Positions 35,241 through 45,553 of a stretch of DNA of 64,000 nt are shown one piece after another; the stretch's first letter is position 1; every line of letters begins with the position of its first letter. The notes under the pieces were generated by a model that was not told where the DNA came from, ran no database searches, and saw only the letters and a list, made by a program, of their open reading frames with translations. The DNA is from Egibacter rhizosphaerae (GTDB lineage Bacteria > Actinomycetota > Nitriliruptoria > Euzebyales > Egibacteraceae). The position numbers were made by a program, and so were the translations under genes. Location of the stretch: NCBI RefSeq assembly GCF_004322855.1, contig NZ_CP036402.1, positions 1,426,001 through 1,490,000 of the forward strand, read 5' to 3'.

Positions 35241-38200
35241 TCAGCCGTCGAGGTCGAGCTCGAGCACGAGGTCCCCCGGCTCGACGGCGGTGGCCGGGAC
35301 GACGACCACGCGGTTCACGGTCCCGCTGGCGGGCGCCGAGATCTGCGACTCCATCTTCATCGCCTCGATCGTGGCCACCGCCGAGCCGGCCTGCACGCGG
35401 TCGCCCTCGGCGACGCTCGGCGTGACCACCCCCGTCAGCGGCGCGGCGACGTGCCCGGGCTGGTTCGGATCAGCCTTCTCGACCCGCGCGATCTCGCTCT
35501 CGACCGACTCGTCGCGCACGTCGATCGGGCGCGACTGCCCGTTCAGGGTCACGTGGACCGTGCGGAACCCGCGCTCGTCCGGCTCGCTCACGGCCTCGAG
35601 CTCGACGTAGAGGCGCACCCCTCGCTCGAGGTCGATCGCGATCTCGCGATCCTGGTCGAGGCCGTACAGGAACGGCTCGGTGGGCAGGACCGACAGGTCC
35701 CCCCACCGCTCGCGGGCCTCCTCGTACTGCTGTGCGGGGCCGGGAAACAGCAGGTGGTTCAGCTTCGCGCGACGCTCGGCGCCGGGCGTCTCGAGCCCGG
35801 CACGATCGGCGTCGGCCAGGGTCGTGCGGACGGGGGCCTCCCCGCGTGCGGCCAGGACCTTCGTGCGGAACGGCTCCGGCCACCCGCCCGGAGGGGTCCC
35901 CAGCTCGCCGCGCAGGAAGCCGATGACGCTGTCCGGCAGGTCGTGCCCGCTCGGGTCGGCGGCGAGCTCGTAAGGGTCGAGGCCGGTGGACACGCACTGC
36001 AGTGCGAGGTCGCCGACGACCTTCGACGTCGGCGTCACCTTGATGATGTTGCCGAGCACGTCGTTGCAGGCGGCGTAGGCCTCCTCGACCTCCTCGAAGC
36101 GGCCCGCGAGACCGACCGCATTGGCCTGCGCCCGCAGGTTCGACAGTTGCCCGCCGGGGATCTCGTGGCGGTACACCGTCCCGGTGGGATAGGCCAGGCC
36201 GGCCTCGAACGGCCGGTAGAGCTGGCGCACCGCGTGCCAGTACGGCTCCAGGTCGCCGAGCGCGTCGAGGCTCACGCCGCTGGCTCGCTCGGTGCGATCG
36301 GTCGCGGCGACGATCGCGGCGAGGTTCGGCTGGCTGGTCATCCCGGACAGCGGTGCCTGCGCCCCATCGAGCGCGTCGACGCCGGCCTCCAGCGCGGCCA
36401 CGTAGGTCCCGAGCTGTCCCCCGGCGGTGTCGTGGGTGTGCAGGTGCACGGGCTGCTCGAAGCGTTCGCGCAGCGCGGTCACCAACGTCCGCGCGGCCGG
36501 TGGTCGCAACAGCCCCGCCATGTCCTTGATGCACAGGATGTGCGCGCCGGCCTCGACGAGGCCCTCCGCCACGCGGAGGTAGTGGTCGAGCGTGTAGGTG
36601 TGCTCCCCGGGATCGTGGAGGTCGCTCGTGTAGCAGAGCGCGCCCTCGGCGAGGGCGCCCGCCTCGCGGACCGCGGTGATCGCGGTCCGCATCTGCTCGA
36701 GATCGTTGAGCGCGTCGAAGACCCGGAAGATGTCGATCCCCGCGTCGGTCGCCTCGGCGACGAACGCGTGCACGACCTCGTCCGGGTACCCGGTGTAGCC
36801 GAGCAGGTTCCGGCCGCGCAGCAGCATCTGCAGGCAGATGTTGGGCACGGCCTCGCGCAGGCGGGACAACCGGCTCCACGGGTCCTCGTACAGGAAGCGC
36901 AGCGCGACGTCGTAGGTCGCCCCGCCCCACGCCTCGAGGCTGAGCAACTGCGGCAGCCGTCGAGCCAGGTGCGGCGCGGCCGCGACCATGTCGAAGGTGC
37001 GCATGCGGGTGGCGAACAGCGACTGGTGCGCGTCCCGCAGCGTCGTGTCGGTCAGCGCGATGGGCTCCTGGGCTCGCAACTCGGCCGCGAAGGCGTCGGG
37101 CCCGAGCTCCTCGAGGCGCTGGCGGCTGCCCGCGGGCGGGTCCTCCGAACCACGCAGGTTCGGCACCTTCGAGCCCGGGTCGATCAAGTCGCCGGGCTCG
37201 CCGTGGGGTCGGTTGACCGTCCGGTCGGCGACGAACTCGAGCATCCGCTGCGCGCGGTTCTCACCGGCCGAGACCCGGGTGAGGTGCGGGCGCTCGTCGA
37301 TGAAGCTCGTGGACACGCGGCCGGCGAGGAAGTCGGGGTCGGCCAGCACCGCCTGCAGGAACGGCGTGTTCGTGCGCACCCCGCGGATGCGGAACTCGGC
37401 CAGCGCGCGCCGGGCGCGCCGAGCGGCTTGGGACAGGTCGAGGCCCCGGGCGGTCAGCTTGACCAGCATCGAATCGAAGTGCGGGCTCACCACGCTGCCC
37501 ACGAAGGCGCTGCCCGCGTCCAGCCGGATGCCCGCGCCGCCCGGTGAGCGGTACGCGCTGATGCGCCCGGTGTCGGGCCGGAAGTCGTTCCGCGGGTCCT
37601 CGGTCGTGATCCGGCACTGGATGGCGGTGCCGCGCACGCGGACGTCGTCCTGACGCAGCCCGAGGTCCTTCAGCGTCGCGCCGTCGGCGATGCGCAGCTG
37701 TGACTGGACCAGGTCGATGTCGGTGACCTCCTCGGTCACGGTGTGCTCGACCTGGATCCGGGGGTTGCACTCGATGAACACGTGCCGGCCCGTGTCGGGG
37801 TCGAGCAGGAACTCGACGGTGCCGGCGTTGCGGTAGTCCACGGCCCGGCCGAAACGAACCGCGTCGGCGCAGATCTGCTCGCGCACCTCGGGGTCGAGGT
37901 CGGGCGCGGGCGCCAACTCCACGACCTTCTGATGACGCCGTTGCACCGAGCAATCGCGCTCGTAGAGGTGGAGCACCTCACCCGCGCTGCCCGCCAGGAT
38001 CTGCACCTCGATGTGGCGGGGCCGGGTGACCGCCTGCTCCAGGAAGACCGTCGGGTCGCCGAACGCCCCCTCGGCCTCGCGGATCGCGGTCTCGACCGCC
38101 CGGGGCAGGTCCTCGGGTCGTTCGACGCGCCGCAGACCCCGGCCGCCGCCACCGGCAGCGGCCTTGACGAACACGGGGAAACCGAGTTCCTCCGCCGCAG

Positions 38201-38636
38201 CCGGGGCGTCGGAGGGGTCCTCCATCAGGGAGGACGCCCGCAGGACGGGGATGCCCGCGTCCGCGGCGGCCCCGCGGGCGCGGACCTTGTCGCCGGTGAG
38301 GCCGAGCACCTCGGCGGGCGGGCCGACGAACGTGATGCCGGCCCGGGCGCAGGCCGCCGCGAAGTCGGTCGACTCGGACAGGAAGCCGTACCCGGGGTAG
38401 ATCGCGTCCGCGCCGACCTCGCGAGCGGTGGCGATGAGCTCGTCGCCGTCGAGGTAGGCCCGCACAGGGTGGCCCGGCTCCCCGATCTGGTAGGCCTCGT
38501 CGGCCTTCAGCCGATGCAGCGAGTCGCGGTCCTCGAGCGTGTAGACCGCGACGGTCCGCATCCCCAGCTCGGTGGCCGCTCGGAACGCGCGGATCGCGAT
38601 CTCTCCGCGGTTGGCGACCAACACCTTCTCGACCAT
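35241..38636 (-). CDS. pyc: Pyruvate carboxylase
   Basis: 1131 residues, single-chain form. Biotin carboxylase domain (VLVANRGEIAIRAFRA, KAAAGGGGRGLRRV, ECNPRIQVEHTVTEE), carboxyltransferase domain (TDTTLRDAHQSLFATRMRT, EAWGGATYDVALRFL) and C-terminal biotinyl domain with EAMKMES. Makes oxaloacetate from pyruvate and bicarbonate with ATP for anaplerosis. ATG at 38636 with AAAGGA upstream. It is inserted between coaX and lysS relative to the Bacillus order. Confidence 0.98.
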   Translation of the reverse strand: MVEKVLVANRGEIAIRAFRAATELGMRTVAVYTLEDRDSLHRLKADEAYQIGEPGHPVRAYLDGDELIATAREVGADAIYPGYGFLSESTDFAAACARAGITFVGPPAEVLGLTGDKVRARGAAADAGIPVLRASSLMEDPSDAPAAAEELGFPVFVKAAAGGGGRGLRRVERPEDLPRAVETAIREAEGAFGDPTVFLEQAVTRPRHIEVQILAGSAGEVLHLYERDCSVQRRHQKVVELAPAPDLDPEVREQICADAVRFGRAVDYRNAGTVEFLLDPDTGRHVFIECNPRIQVEHTVTEEVTDIDLVQSQLRIADGATLKDLGLRQDDVRVRGTAIQCRITTEDPRNDFRPDTGRISAYRSPGGAGIRLDAGSAFVGSVVSPHFDSMLVKLTARGLDLSQAARRARRALAEFRIRGVRTNTPFLQAVLADPDFLAGRVSTSFIDERPHLTRVSAGENRAQRMLEFVADRTVNRPHGEPGDLIDPGSKVPNLRGSEDPPAGSRQRLEELGPDAFAAELRAQEPIALTDTTLRDAHQSLFATRMRTFDMVAAAPHLARRLPQLLSLEAWGGATYDVALRFLYEDPWSRLSRLREAVPNICLQMLLRGRNLLGYTGYPDEVVHAFVAEATDAGIDIFRVFDALNDLEQMRTAITAVREAGALAEGALCYTSDLHDPGEHTYTLDHYLRVAEGLVEAGAHILCIKDMAGLLRPPAARTLVTALRERFEQPVHLHTHDTAGGQLGTYVAALEAGVDALDGAQAPLSGMTSQPNLAAIVAATDRTERASGVSLDALGDLEPYWHAVRQLYRPFEAGLAYPTGTVYRHEIPGGQLSNLRAQANAVGLAGRFEEVEEAYAACNDVLGNIIKVTPTSKVVGDLALQCVSTGLDPYELAADPSGHDLPDSVIGFLRGELGTPPGGWPEPFRTKVLAARGEAPVRTTLADADRAGLETPGAERRAKLNHLLFPGPAQQYEEARERWGDLSVLPTEPFLYGLDQDREIAIDLERGVRLYVELEAVSEPDERGFRTVHVTLNGQSRPIDVRDESVESEIARVEKADPNQPGHVAAPLTGVVTPSVAEGDRVQAGSAVATIEAMKMESQISAPASGTVNRVVVVPATAVEPGDLVLELDLDG

Positions 38637-38838
38637 GTGCGTCCTTTGGCGGGAGCCCCGGTGTGTGGGCGGCCCATCGCTGGCCGTGCCCGACGGAGCC
38701 TAGATGGCTCGTGACCGGGTGACCAGCGAGCCACGGACCCGAGCACGCCTTACGACCGGACGTGTCCCGTTCCGTGCGGCGAGGGCCCCGATCGTCTCGG
38801 GGGCGCCAGTGCGCCTCGCGGGGGGCGGTTCGGCGGAT

Positions 38839-39615
38839 CTACGTGTTGTGCTCCCACACCAGACGCAGACCCTTGAGGGTGAGCCAAGGGTCGTGGTGGT
38901 GGATGCTGCGGCAGGCGGCGACGACAGCCTGGGCCAGCCCCCCGGTCGCGACGACGACCGGCCCTCGGCCGGCGTGCCCGAGCTCGGCCACGAGTTCCTC
39001 GACGATCCGGTCGACCTGGCCGGCGAACCCGTAGACCGCCCCCGACTGCATGGCTTCGACGGTGTTGCGACCGACCGCCTGCTCCGGGGTGGTGAGCCCG
39101 ACGGTGCGCAGCTGGGCGCCGCGCGCCGACAGCGCGTCCATGGACGACTGCACACCGGGGGCGATCGCGCCGCCGACGAACTCGCCGCCCTCCCCGTAGA
39201 CGTCGAAGCTCGTGGCCGTCCCGAAGTCCACGACGATGCCCGGACCGCCGTACTCGTGGTGCGCAGCCAGGGCGTTCACGACCCGGTCGGCCCCGACCTC
39301 GTCGGGATTGTCCATCTTGATCGGGATGCCGATCCGGGTTCCCGGCTCCACCACGACCGGACGGAACGGGAAGTAGCGATCGGCCATCGCTCGGAGCTCG
39401 CCGGTCACCGTGGGCACGACCGACGAGATGACGAGGCCGTGCACGTTGCGGCGGAAGGACAGGTCGGCGAACCGCAGCAGCCCCCCGAAGAGCATCGCCC
39501 ACTCGTCGCTGGTGCGCTGCGCCTCGGTCGACAGCCGCCAATGGTGCGGCAACCGGTCCGCATCGAACACGCCGATGACCGTCTGCGAGTTGCCGACGTC
39601 CACGGCGAGCAGCAT
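38839..39615 (-). CDS. coaX: Type III pantothenate kinase
   Basis: 258 residues, ASKHA fold: LLAVDVGNSQTVIGVF phosphate loop, VGADRVVNALAAHH, IVVDFGTATSFDVY, GGAIAPGV and VVVATGGLAQAV. Phosphorylates pantothenate at the first step of CoA synthesis. ATG at 39615 with GGAGG upstream, 2 nt after the LOG-family gene stop. The last gene of the folE-folP-folB-folK-LOG-coaX run. Confidence 0.96.
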   Translation of the reverse strand: MLLAVDVGNSQTVIGVFDADRLPHHWRLSTEAQRTSDEWAMLFGGLLRFADLSFRRNVHGLVISSVVPTVTGELRAMADRYFPFRPVVVEPGTRIGIPIKMDNPDEVGADRVVNALAAHHEYGGPGIVVDFGTATSFDVYGEGGEFVGGAIAPGVQSSMDALSARGAQLRTVGLTTPEQAVGRNTVEAMQSGAVYGFAGQVDRIVEELVAELGHAGRGPVVVATGGLAQAVVAACRSIHHHDPWLTLKGLRLVWEHNT

Positions 39616-39617
39616 GG

Positions 39618-40241
39618 CTAGGCCTCCAGGCCCGGCGCACGGGCGTGTGCCGGGCCGTTGTCGAGCCACTTGCCGCTGACGGTGGCCGGCTCCGCGGTCC
39701 GCAAGCGGTCGAGCAGCGTGTCGGGGTCGTCCGCAACGACGATGCGTTCGCGGTCCTCCCGACGCAGCAACCGCTCGCTGACCATCCCGTCCAGGAACCC
39801 GAGCAACGGCTGCCAGAAGCCCCCGGGGTCGAGCAGCGCGACCGGTTTGGCGTGAAGGCCCAGCTGGCTCCAGGTCCACACCTCGAAGAGCTCCTCGAGC
39901 GTGCCGAGACCCCCCGGCAATGCCGCGAACGCGTCCGCGAGCTCGCTCATTTGTGCCTTGCGCTCGTGCATCGACGTGACCACCCGCAGCTCGCTCAACC
40001 CTTCGTGCGCGACCTCCCAGTCCACGAGGTTGCGTGGCATCACCCCCACCACCTCCCCGTCGTGGGCGCGCACGCTGTCGGCCAACTCGCCCATCAGCCC
40101 CACCCTGGCCCCGCCGTAGACGAGCCGGACACGTTCGCGCGCGAGGGTCGCGCCGAGGGCCCAGGCGGCGTCGCGATACGCGGGGTTCGTCCCGGGGCTC
40201 GACGCGGTGAACACACACACGCTCGAGATTCGGTCGGTCAC
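39618..40241 (-). CDS. LOG-family protein (nucleotide phosphoribohydrolase-like)
   Basis: 207 residues with the lysine-decarboxylase-like (LOG) signature: VYGGARVGLMG, PRNLV, MHERKAQMSELADAFAALPGGLGTLEELFEVWTW (PGGxGTxxE). LOG proteins release free base from nucleoside 5'-monophosphates; substrates outside cytokinin producers are unclear. GTG start at 40241 overlaps folK stop (GTGA) with GGAGGAG 8 nt upstream. Confidence 0.93.
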   Translation of the reverse strand: MTDRISSVCVFTASSPGTNPAYRDAAWALGATLARERVRLVYGGARVGLMGELADSVRAHDGEVVGVMPRNLVDWEVAHEGLSELRVVTSMHERKAQMSELADAFAALPGGLGTLEELFEVWTWSQLGLHAKPVALLDPGGFWQPLLGFLDGMVSERLLRREDRERIVVADDPDTLLDRLRTAEPATVSGKWLDNGPAHARAPGLEA

Positions 40242-40798
40242 GCGCGCGCTCCTCCGTTTCTGGACGTGGGTAGCTCGACCTCGAGTTGCGACACCTCTAC
40301 CCCCGCGGCGGCTCCCAACGCGTCGCGCACCTCCGCGACCGTCCGACCGTCCGGCAGGGGGTGATCGGGCGCGAGCTCGCAGAGCGGCACGAGCACGAAT
40401 GCGCGCTCGTGCAGCCGCGGGTGCGGGATCTGCAGGCGGCGGGTCTGCACGGCCCGCTGATCGTAGAGCAGGATGTCCACGTCGATCGTACGCGGACCCC
40501 ACCGGACCGTCCGAACCCGCCCGAGGGCCTGCTCGACCGCCTGACTGGCGGTCAGCAGCCGTTGTGGGCTCGCGCGGGTCGCGACGCGGACGACGAGATT
40601 CAGGAACTCGTCGCCGACGTGCTCGCCCCCCACCGGCTCGGTCTCGTACGCACTCGAGAGCTTGACGACGCGCAGACCCGGCCGCGAGTGCAGAAGGTCC
40701 ACGGCGTCCTGTAGATGCGCCAAACGGTCCCCGAGGTTGCTCCCGAGGCCGAGGAAGGCCGTGGCCTCCCGGCGACGCGGCGGCAGCACCGCGCTCAC
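40238..40798 (-). CDS. folK: 6-hydroxymethyl-7,8-dihydropterin pyrophosphokinase
   Basis: 186 residues. FLGLGSNLGDRLAHLQDAV start, SSAYETEPVGG, and WGPRTIDVDILLYD followed by IPHPRLHERAFVLVPLCELAP are all diagnostic. Transfers pyrophosphate from ATP to the pterin. GTG start overlaps the folB stop by 4 nt. Part of a translationally coupled folB-folK-LOG chain. Confidence 0.97.
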   Translation of the reverse strand: MSAVLPPRRREATAFLGLGSNLGDRLAHLQDAVDLLHSRPGLRVVKLSSAYETEPVGGEHVGDEFLNLVVRVATRASPQRLLTASQAVEQALGRVRTVRWGPRTIDVDILLYDQRAVQTRRLQIPHPRLHERAFVLVPLCELAPDHPLPDGRTVAEVRDALGAAAGVEVSQLEVELPTSRNGGARA

Positions 40799-41172
40799 GA
40801 GGCCGACTCCCGCGAACGGGTGACCGACACCGCGACCTCCCCCACGTCCGCCGGCACGGGAGCATGCGGTTTCGCGACCCGCACGCTCGCCTCCTCGACG
40901 CGGGGCTCGTCGAGCGCCAGACCCGCCACGTGCTCGGCCAGCGCCTCGATCAGGTCGAAGCGGGTGTCGGTGATCGCCGCCCGCACACGATCGGCCAGCG
41001 CACCGTAGTCGACGGTGTCGCGCAAGGCGTCGCTGGCGCCCGCGCCCCGGAGGTCCACCGACAGCGTCACGTCGACGACGAACGGTTGGCCCCGCGTATG
41101 CTCCTCGGGCTGCACCCCGTGACGGCCGTACGCGCGCAGACCGACCAACTCGATCCGGTCACCCGCACCCAC
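40795..41172 (-). CDS. folB: Dihydroneopterin aldolase
   Basis: 125 residues: RIELVGLRAYGRHGVQPEEH with the pterin-binding residues, DTVDYGALADRVR, DLIEALAEHVAGLAL (catalytic Glu/Lys region is partly variant). Converts dihydroneopterin to hydroxymethyl-dihydropterin and glycolaldehyde. GTG start at 41172 with GGGAGG 6 nt upstream. The spacer of 131 bp to folP contains no gene. Confidence 0.95.
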   Translation of the reverse strand: MGAGDRIELVGLRAYGRHGVQPEEHTRGQPFVVDVTLSVDLRGAGASDALRDTVDYGALADRVRAAITDTRFDLIEALAEHVAGLALDEPRVEEASVRVAKPHAPVPADVGEVAVSVTRSRESAS

Positions 41173-41303
41173 CTGGGGCCTCCCTGTCGGCTACACGCGT
41201 GCGGGGACCCGTGTCACCGCACGCCGCCTGCCGTGTCGTCGTGATCGTCACGTGCGGCCGCCGGCGCGGGGGCCACCGACCGCAGCGGGGCTAGCCTACC
41301 GGC

Positions 41304-42443
41304 TCACGCCCGCACCACCGCGTCATCCGCGGCAGCGATCGCGCGGGCGACCCGCACCGCCCGGGCGGTTTCGGCGACGTCGTGCACGCGCAGTACGCCG
41401 GCACGGTCGGCGGTCGCGAGGGCGGCGCAGGCGAGGCTGCCCTCGAGGCGATCGGCGGTCGACTCGCCGTCGAGCAGCTTGCCGAGGAAGCTCTTACGGC
41501 TCGCGCCGACCACCACCGGTCGCCCGAGACTGCGCAGCTCCGGGACGGCGCGGAGCAACGCGCAATTCTGCGCGACGGTCTTGGCGAACCCGATGCCGGG
41601 GTCGACCGCGATGCGCGACTCGGGGATCCCGGCCGCGACGCATCGGCGGAGCCCGTCGGTGAGCGCGTCGAACACGTCCCCGACCACGTCGCCGTAGTCG
41701 ACGTGCTGCTGCATGTCCTTGGGGGTGCCCCTGCGGTGCATGAACACGTAACCGACGCCGGTGCGCGCGACGACCTCCAGCAGTTCCGGGGGGCCACCGC
41801 TCACGTCGTTGACCAACTGCGCGCCCGCGGCCACGGCTTGACGGGCGACCTCGGGCTTCATCGTGTCGATGCTCACGACGGGCTTCGGCTCGGGCGCGTT
41901 GGCAGCGGCCAGCGCCTCGATCACGGGCACCACTCGCGCGAGCTCCTCCGCCTCGTCGACGGGATCCGCCCCGGGCCGTGTCGACTCGCCCCCGACGTCG
42001 ATGATGGCGGCCCCCTCGGCCGCCAGCCGGCGGGCGAGCCGCACCGCCGCATCGGGGTGATTCCCCGGGTAGACGACGCCACCGTCGAAGAACGAGTCGG
42101 GCGTGACGTTCACGATGCCCATGAGGGCGGGGCCCCCGGCGAGCTCGAGGGCGCCCTGCGGCAGTTCGAGGGTGGGGGTCGGGTCCGCCCACGCCGCGAT
42201 CGCATCGCGCGCGGCCCGTTCGAGTGACCGAGCCTCGTCGTCGCGCAAGCATCGGCCCGCCGCCCGGACGAGGGCCTCCACCGTCGAGGTCCCGACCAGC
42301 CGGTTGCCCTCCCGGCGCACCCGGGCACCCGATGCGGCCCACGCGGCGCGCAACTCCTCGAGGGAACGGACGCCCGACACGACGAACGGTCGCGGGGCCT
42401 CCGGCAGCCCCGCGCCGGCGACACGAACGATCGGCCCCACCAT
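41304..42443 (-). CDS. folP: Dihydropteroate synthase with N-terminal extension
   Basis: 379 residues, about 100 longer than the minimal enzyme. The TIM-barrel DHPS begins near residue 105 with MGIVNVTPDSFFDGG, then IIDVGGESTRPGA, VSIDTMKPEVARQAV, VNDVSGG and PVVVGASRKSFLG, all conserved. The extension (VVSGVRSLEELRAAWAAS and following) has no recognised motif. Condenses hydroxymethyl-dihydropterin pyrophosphate with p-aminobenzoate; the sulfonamide target. ATG at 42443, AAAGGG upstream. Confidence 0.96.
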   Translation of the reverse strand: MVGPIVRVAGAGLPEAPRPFVVSGVRSLEELRAAWAASGARVRREGNRLVGTSTVEALVRAAGRCLRDDEARSLERAARDAIAAWADPTPTLELPQGALELAGGPALMGIVNVTPDSFFDGGVVYPGNHPDAAVRLARRLAAEGAAIIDVGGESTRPGADPVDEAEELARVVPVIEALAAANAPEPKPVVSIDTMKPEVARQAVAAGAQLVNDVSGGPPELLEVVARTGVGYVFMHRRGTPKDMQQHVDYGDVVGDVFDALTDGLRRCVAAGIPESRIAVDPGIGFAKTVAQNCALLRAVPELRSLGRPVVVGASRKSFLGKLLDGESTADRLEGSLACAALATADRAGVLRVHDVAETARAVRVARAIAAADDAVVRA

Positions 42444-42487
42444 TGCCCTTTCGCGTGACCGCCCGCCCCTGTCCGGGAGACGCGTCG

Positions 42488-43183
42488 CTAGTGCATGCTC
42501 CGGTTGTTCGACCCCAGCGCGAGCGACATCGCCTCCGCCCTGGTGGCGGCGTCCTCCCGGATGATGCCTCGTACGGCACTCGTCACGGTCATCGCGCCGG
42601 GCTTGCGGATGCCCCGCATCGACATGCACAGGTGCTCGGCCTCGACGATGACGAGCACGCCGCGGGGCTCGAGCACTCGATCCAGCGTGTCCGCGACCGT
42701 GGTGGTGATGCGCTCCTGCAGGCTCGGTCGTTTGGCGACGAGATCGACGAGGCGCCCGAGCTTCGACAAGCCGGTGACCTGACCCCGTTCGTTCGGGATG
42801 TAGCCGACGTGGGCACGACCCACGAACGGCACCAGGTGGTGCTCGCAAGTGCTCGCGAACGGGATGTCCTTGATGAGCACCAGCTCGTCGTGCCCCTCCT
42901 CGAACACGACGTCGAGCACCTCCGCCGGCTCGACGAGCAGGCCGGCGAAGATCTCGTCGTACATCCGGGCGACCCGCTCGGGTGTCTCGGCGAGGCGGGG
43001 ATCGTCGTCGTCGAGCCCGAGGCCCGCGAAGATCTCGCGCACGCCACGGGCGATGCGCTCGTGGTCGAACGGCCTGCCCGGCGGCACGCCCGTGAGGGTG
43101 CGGACCGGCTCGTGGCTCGAGCCGGGGCCGTCCGCGCCCGCCCCGTTGCCCTCAGGGGCGCCGCCGGTGGTGACGTCGCTCAT
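42488..43183 (-). CDS. folE: GTP cyclohydrolase I
   Basis: 231 residues after a 35-residue disordered start. ETPERVARMYDEIFAG, DIPFASTCEHHLVPFVGRAHVGYIPN (zinc Cys and His), GLSKLGRLVDLVAKRPSLQERIT and HLCMSMRGIRKPGA (second zinc Cys) are intact, so it is the zinc type IA enzyme. First step of folate synthesis from GTP. ATG at 43183 with GAGAGGAA. Lies between ftsH and folP as in other actinobacteria. Confidence 0.97.
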   Translation of the reverse strand: MSDVTTGGAPEGNGAGADGPGSSHEPVRTLTGVPPGRPFDHERIARGVREIFAGLGLDDDDPRLAETPERVARMYDEIFAGLLVEPAEVLDVVFEEGHDELVLIKDIPFASTCEHHLVPFVGRAHVGYIPNERGQVTGLSKLGRLVDLVAKRPSLQERITTTVADTLDRVLEPRGVLVIVEAEHLCMSMRGIRKPGAMTVTSAVRGIIREDAATRAEAMSLALGSNNRSMH

Positions 43184-43313
43184 CGTCGCTTCCTCTCCGA
43201 CACGCCGAACCGACCGTCACCGGTCGGCTCCGCTCGCCTCGCGCCGTCGAGTCCGTACCCACCGGCGGAGGCTGCCTCCAGACTCTCACGGCGGGTCCCG
43301 GGATGCCGTGGCC

Positions 43314-45314
43314 TCAGGCGCCCGGTCCCTCGCCTCGGCCTCGAGGGGACCCCTGGTCGCTGGTGCGATTCACGGAGTCGGTGAGGCCGGGATCGAGTCG
43401 GCGCAGATGGCTCACGGGCACCCCGTTCCCGGAGCCCGCGCCGTCCCCGTGGCCCATGGCGGGCAGCTTGCGGGAGGGCCTGGGTTGGACCCGGCCGAGG
43501 ATCGCCGCGAGCTCCTCGCCCTCGACGGTCTCGTGGTCCATCAGGGCTCCGGCGAGCTCCTCCAACACGGCGCGGTTGGCGGCGAGGATCTCCAGGGCCT
43601 CGTCGTGTGCCTGGTCGACGAGCACGCGGATCTCACGGTCGATCTCGGCGGCGACCTCGGGCGAGTAGTCGCGCTCGTGGCCGTAGTCGCGACCCAGGAA
43701 CGGCTGGCCGTCACCGCCGCCGAGCTTGAGCGGGCCGAGTTGCTCGCTCATTCCGTACTGGGTGACCATGTCCCGCGCCGTGGCCGTCGCCTTGGCGATG
43801 TCGTTCGACGCACCCGTCGTGTAGTCGCCGATCGTGAGCTCCTCGGCGACGCGGCCTCCCAGCATCATCGCGAGACGGTCGATCAGCTCCCCGCGGCTGA
43901 CCAGGTACCGGTCCTCGGTCGGCAGCGACAGCGTCCAACCCAGCGCCTGGCCGCGCGGGATGATCGAGACCTTGTGGACGGGGTCGGCGTGGGGCAGGGC
44001 ATGGCCGACGATGGTGTGCCCGCCTTCGTGGTAGGCGATCGTGCGACGCTCGGTGTCGCTCATCACCCGTGCGCGCTCGGGTCCTCCGATGACGCGGTCG
44101 ATCGAGGCCTCCAGCGTGTGCATCGAGATCTCGACCTCGCCACGGCGGGCCGAGAGCAGCGCCGCCTCGTTCACGAGGTTGGCGAGGTCCGCGCCGGTGA
44201 AGCCCGGGGTCCGGCGGGCGATCACGGCCAGATCGGCGTCGTCGGCCAGCGGCTTGCCCCGCGCGTGCACCTCGAGGATGCGCTGGCGCCCCTCGAGGTC
44301 GGGATGGTCGACCGTGACCTGTCGGTCGAAACGCCCCGGTCGCAGCAGGGCCGGGTCGAGGATGTCGGGCCGGTTCGTCGCGGCGATGAGGATGACCCCC
44401 GTGGTCGCGTCGAAGCCGTCCATCTCGACGAGCAGCTGGTTCAACGTCTGTTCGCGCTCGTCGTGTCCACCGCCCATGCCCGCGCCGCGATGCCGACCGA
44501 CCGCGTCGATCTCGTCCATGAACACGATGGCTGGCGCGGCCTCCTTGGCCTGCTCGAACAGGTCGCGCACCCGGCTCGCGCCGACACCGACATACATCTC
44601 GACGAAGTCGGAACCGGAGATCGAGAAGAACGGCACGCCCGCCTCGCCAGCGACCGCGCGCGCGAGGAGCGTCTTTCCGGTGCCGGGCGGGCCCACGAGG
44701 AGCACGCCCCGGGGGATCTCGGCACCGATCGCCTGGAACCGCGCGGGGTCGGAGAGGAAGTCGCGGATCTCCTTCAGGTCCTCGACGGCCTCGGCCGCAC
44801 CCGCGACGTCGCCGAACGTGACCGTCGGGGTGTCCTTGGTGACGGTCTTGGCCTTCGCCTTGCCGAAGCCCATCATCCGCCCGCCGCCGCCCTGCATCTG
44901 GGTGACGAGGAAGAAGAACAGCCCGAAGATCAGCAGCAGCGGCAGGAACTGCGCGAGCGTCTGCCAGAGCGCCGCGCTCGCCTGTGTGTCGACCTCGGCG
45001 CGCTCGACCCGCCCGTCCTGACGGGCTTCGACGAGGGCTTGCGACAGCTCCTCGCCGTTCAGCTCGGGGTTGTAGTGGGTGACGTACGTGTCCGCCTCGT
45101 CGGCGTCGCCGTCGAGCTCGCCTTCGAGGCGCTCATCGGCGCTGAAGTCCTCGTAAGTGCGGATCTCCCCGCCCTCGAGGCGGGTGAGGAACTCGTCGTA
45201 GGACAGCTCCTCGGGATCCTCACCGAGGGTCAGGATCGCGGCGATGCCGAGCCCGACGAGCACGAGCACCGACACCCAGAGGAACGGGCTCCGAAGGAGC
45301 CGCTTCACGCTCAT
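43314..45314 (-). CDS. ftsH: ATP-dependent zinc metalloprotease FtsH
   Basis: 666 residues. Two membrane helices (about 10-30 and 117-137) flank an acidic extracytoplasmic loop, then AAA ATPase with [23 protein letters not shown] and RPGRFDR, then the protease with HEGGH and a downstream acidic third ligand. Degrades membrane and regulatory proteins. ATG at 45314. Promoter element shared with clpC. In related genomes ftsH directly follows hpt; here an iron transporter separates them. Confidence 0.98.
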   Translation of the reverse strand: MSVKRLLRSPFLWVSVLVLVGLGIAAILTLGEDPEELSYDEFLTRLEGGEIRTYEDFSADERLEGELDGDADEADTYVTHYNPELNGEELSQALVEARQDGRVERAEVDTQASAALWQTLAQFLPLLLIFGLFFFLVTQMQGGGGRMMGFGKAKAKTVTKDTPTVTFGDVAGAAEAVEDLKEIRDFLSDPARFQAIGAEIPRGVLLVGPPGTGKTLLARAVAGEAGVPFFSISGSDFVEMYVGVGASRVRDLFEQAKEAAPAIVFMDEIDAVGRHRGAGMGGGHDEREQTLNQLLVEMDGFDATTGVILIAATNRPDILDPALLRPGRFDRQVTVDHPDLEGRQRILEVHARGKPLADDADLAVIARRTPGFTGADLANLVNEAALLSARRGEVEISMHTLEASIDRVIGGPERARVMSDTERRTIAYHEGGHTIVGHALPHADPVHKVSIIPRGQALGWTLSLPTEDRYLVSRGELIDRLAMMLGGRVAEELTIGDYTTGASNDIAKATATARDMVTQYGMSEQLGPLKLGGGDGQPFLGRDYGHERDYSPEVAAEIDREIRVLVDQAHDEALEILAANRAVLEELAGALMDHETVEGEELAAILGRVQPRPSRKLPAMGHGDGAGSGNGVPVSHLRRLDPGLTDSVNRTSDQGSPRGRGEGPGA

Positions 45315-45419
45315 TGCCGTCCTCGTCTCGGCCGCGGGACGCGAACTCTGCCGGCGGGCGTGCCAAAGTCCGCCACAAGCGGCGCGATCGTCGACCGTGG
45401 GCGGGGCCCGCGCCTCGAC

Positions 45420-45436
45420 ATCGTAGCATCGGCGAG
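45420..45436 (-). promoter_or_regulatory. ftsH promoter element shared with clpC
   Basis: The minus strand reads CTCGCCGATGCTACGAT with an extended -10-like TGCTACGAT about 106 nt before the ATG. It matches the clpC element at 15 of 17 bases. No good -35 is visible at either site. Confidence 0.5.
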
Positions 45437-45553
45437 GCGGGACCCCGGCGCGCGTGGGCCCGTGTGTCGTCGGCGTGCGCGACGACCGCGCCGCCGCCGG
45501 ACGCTGGGGCGCGCGCCCCGGCGCACGTGCCCCTTGCGCGCGCCCGCGGTGCG

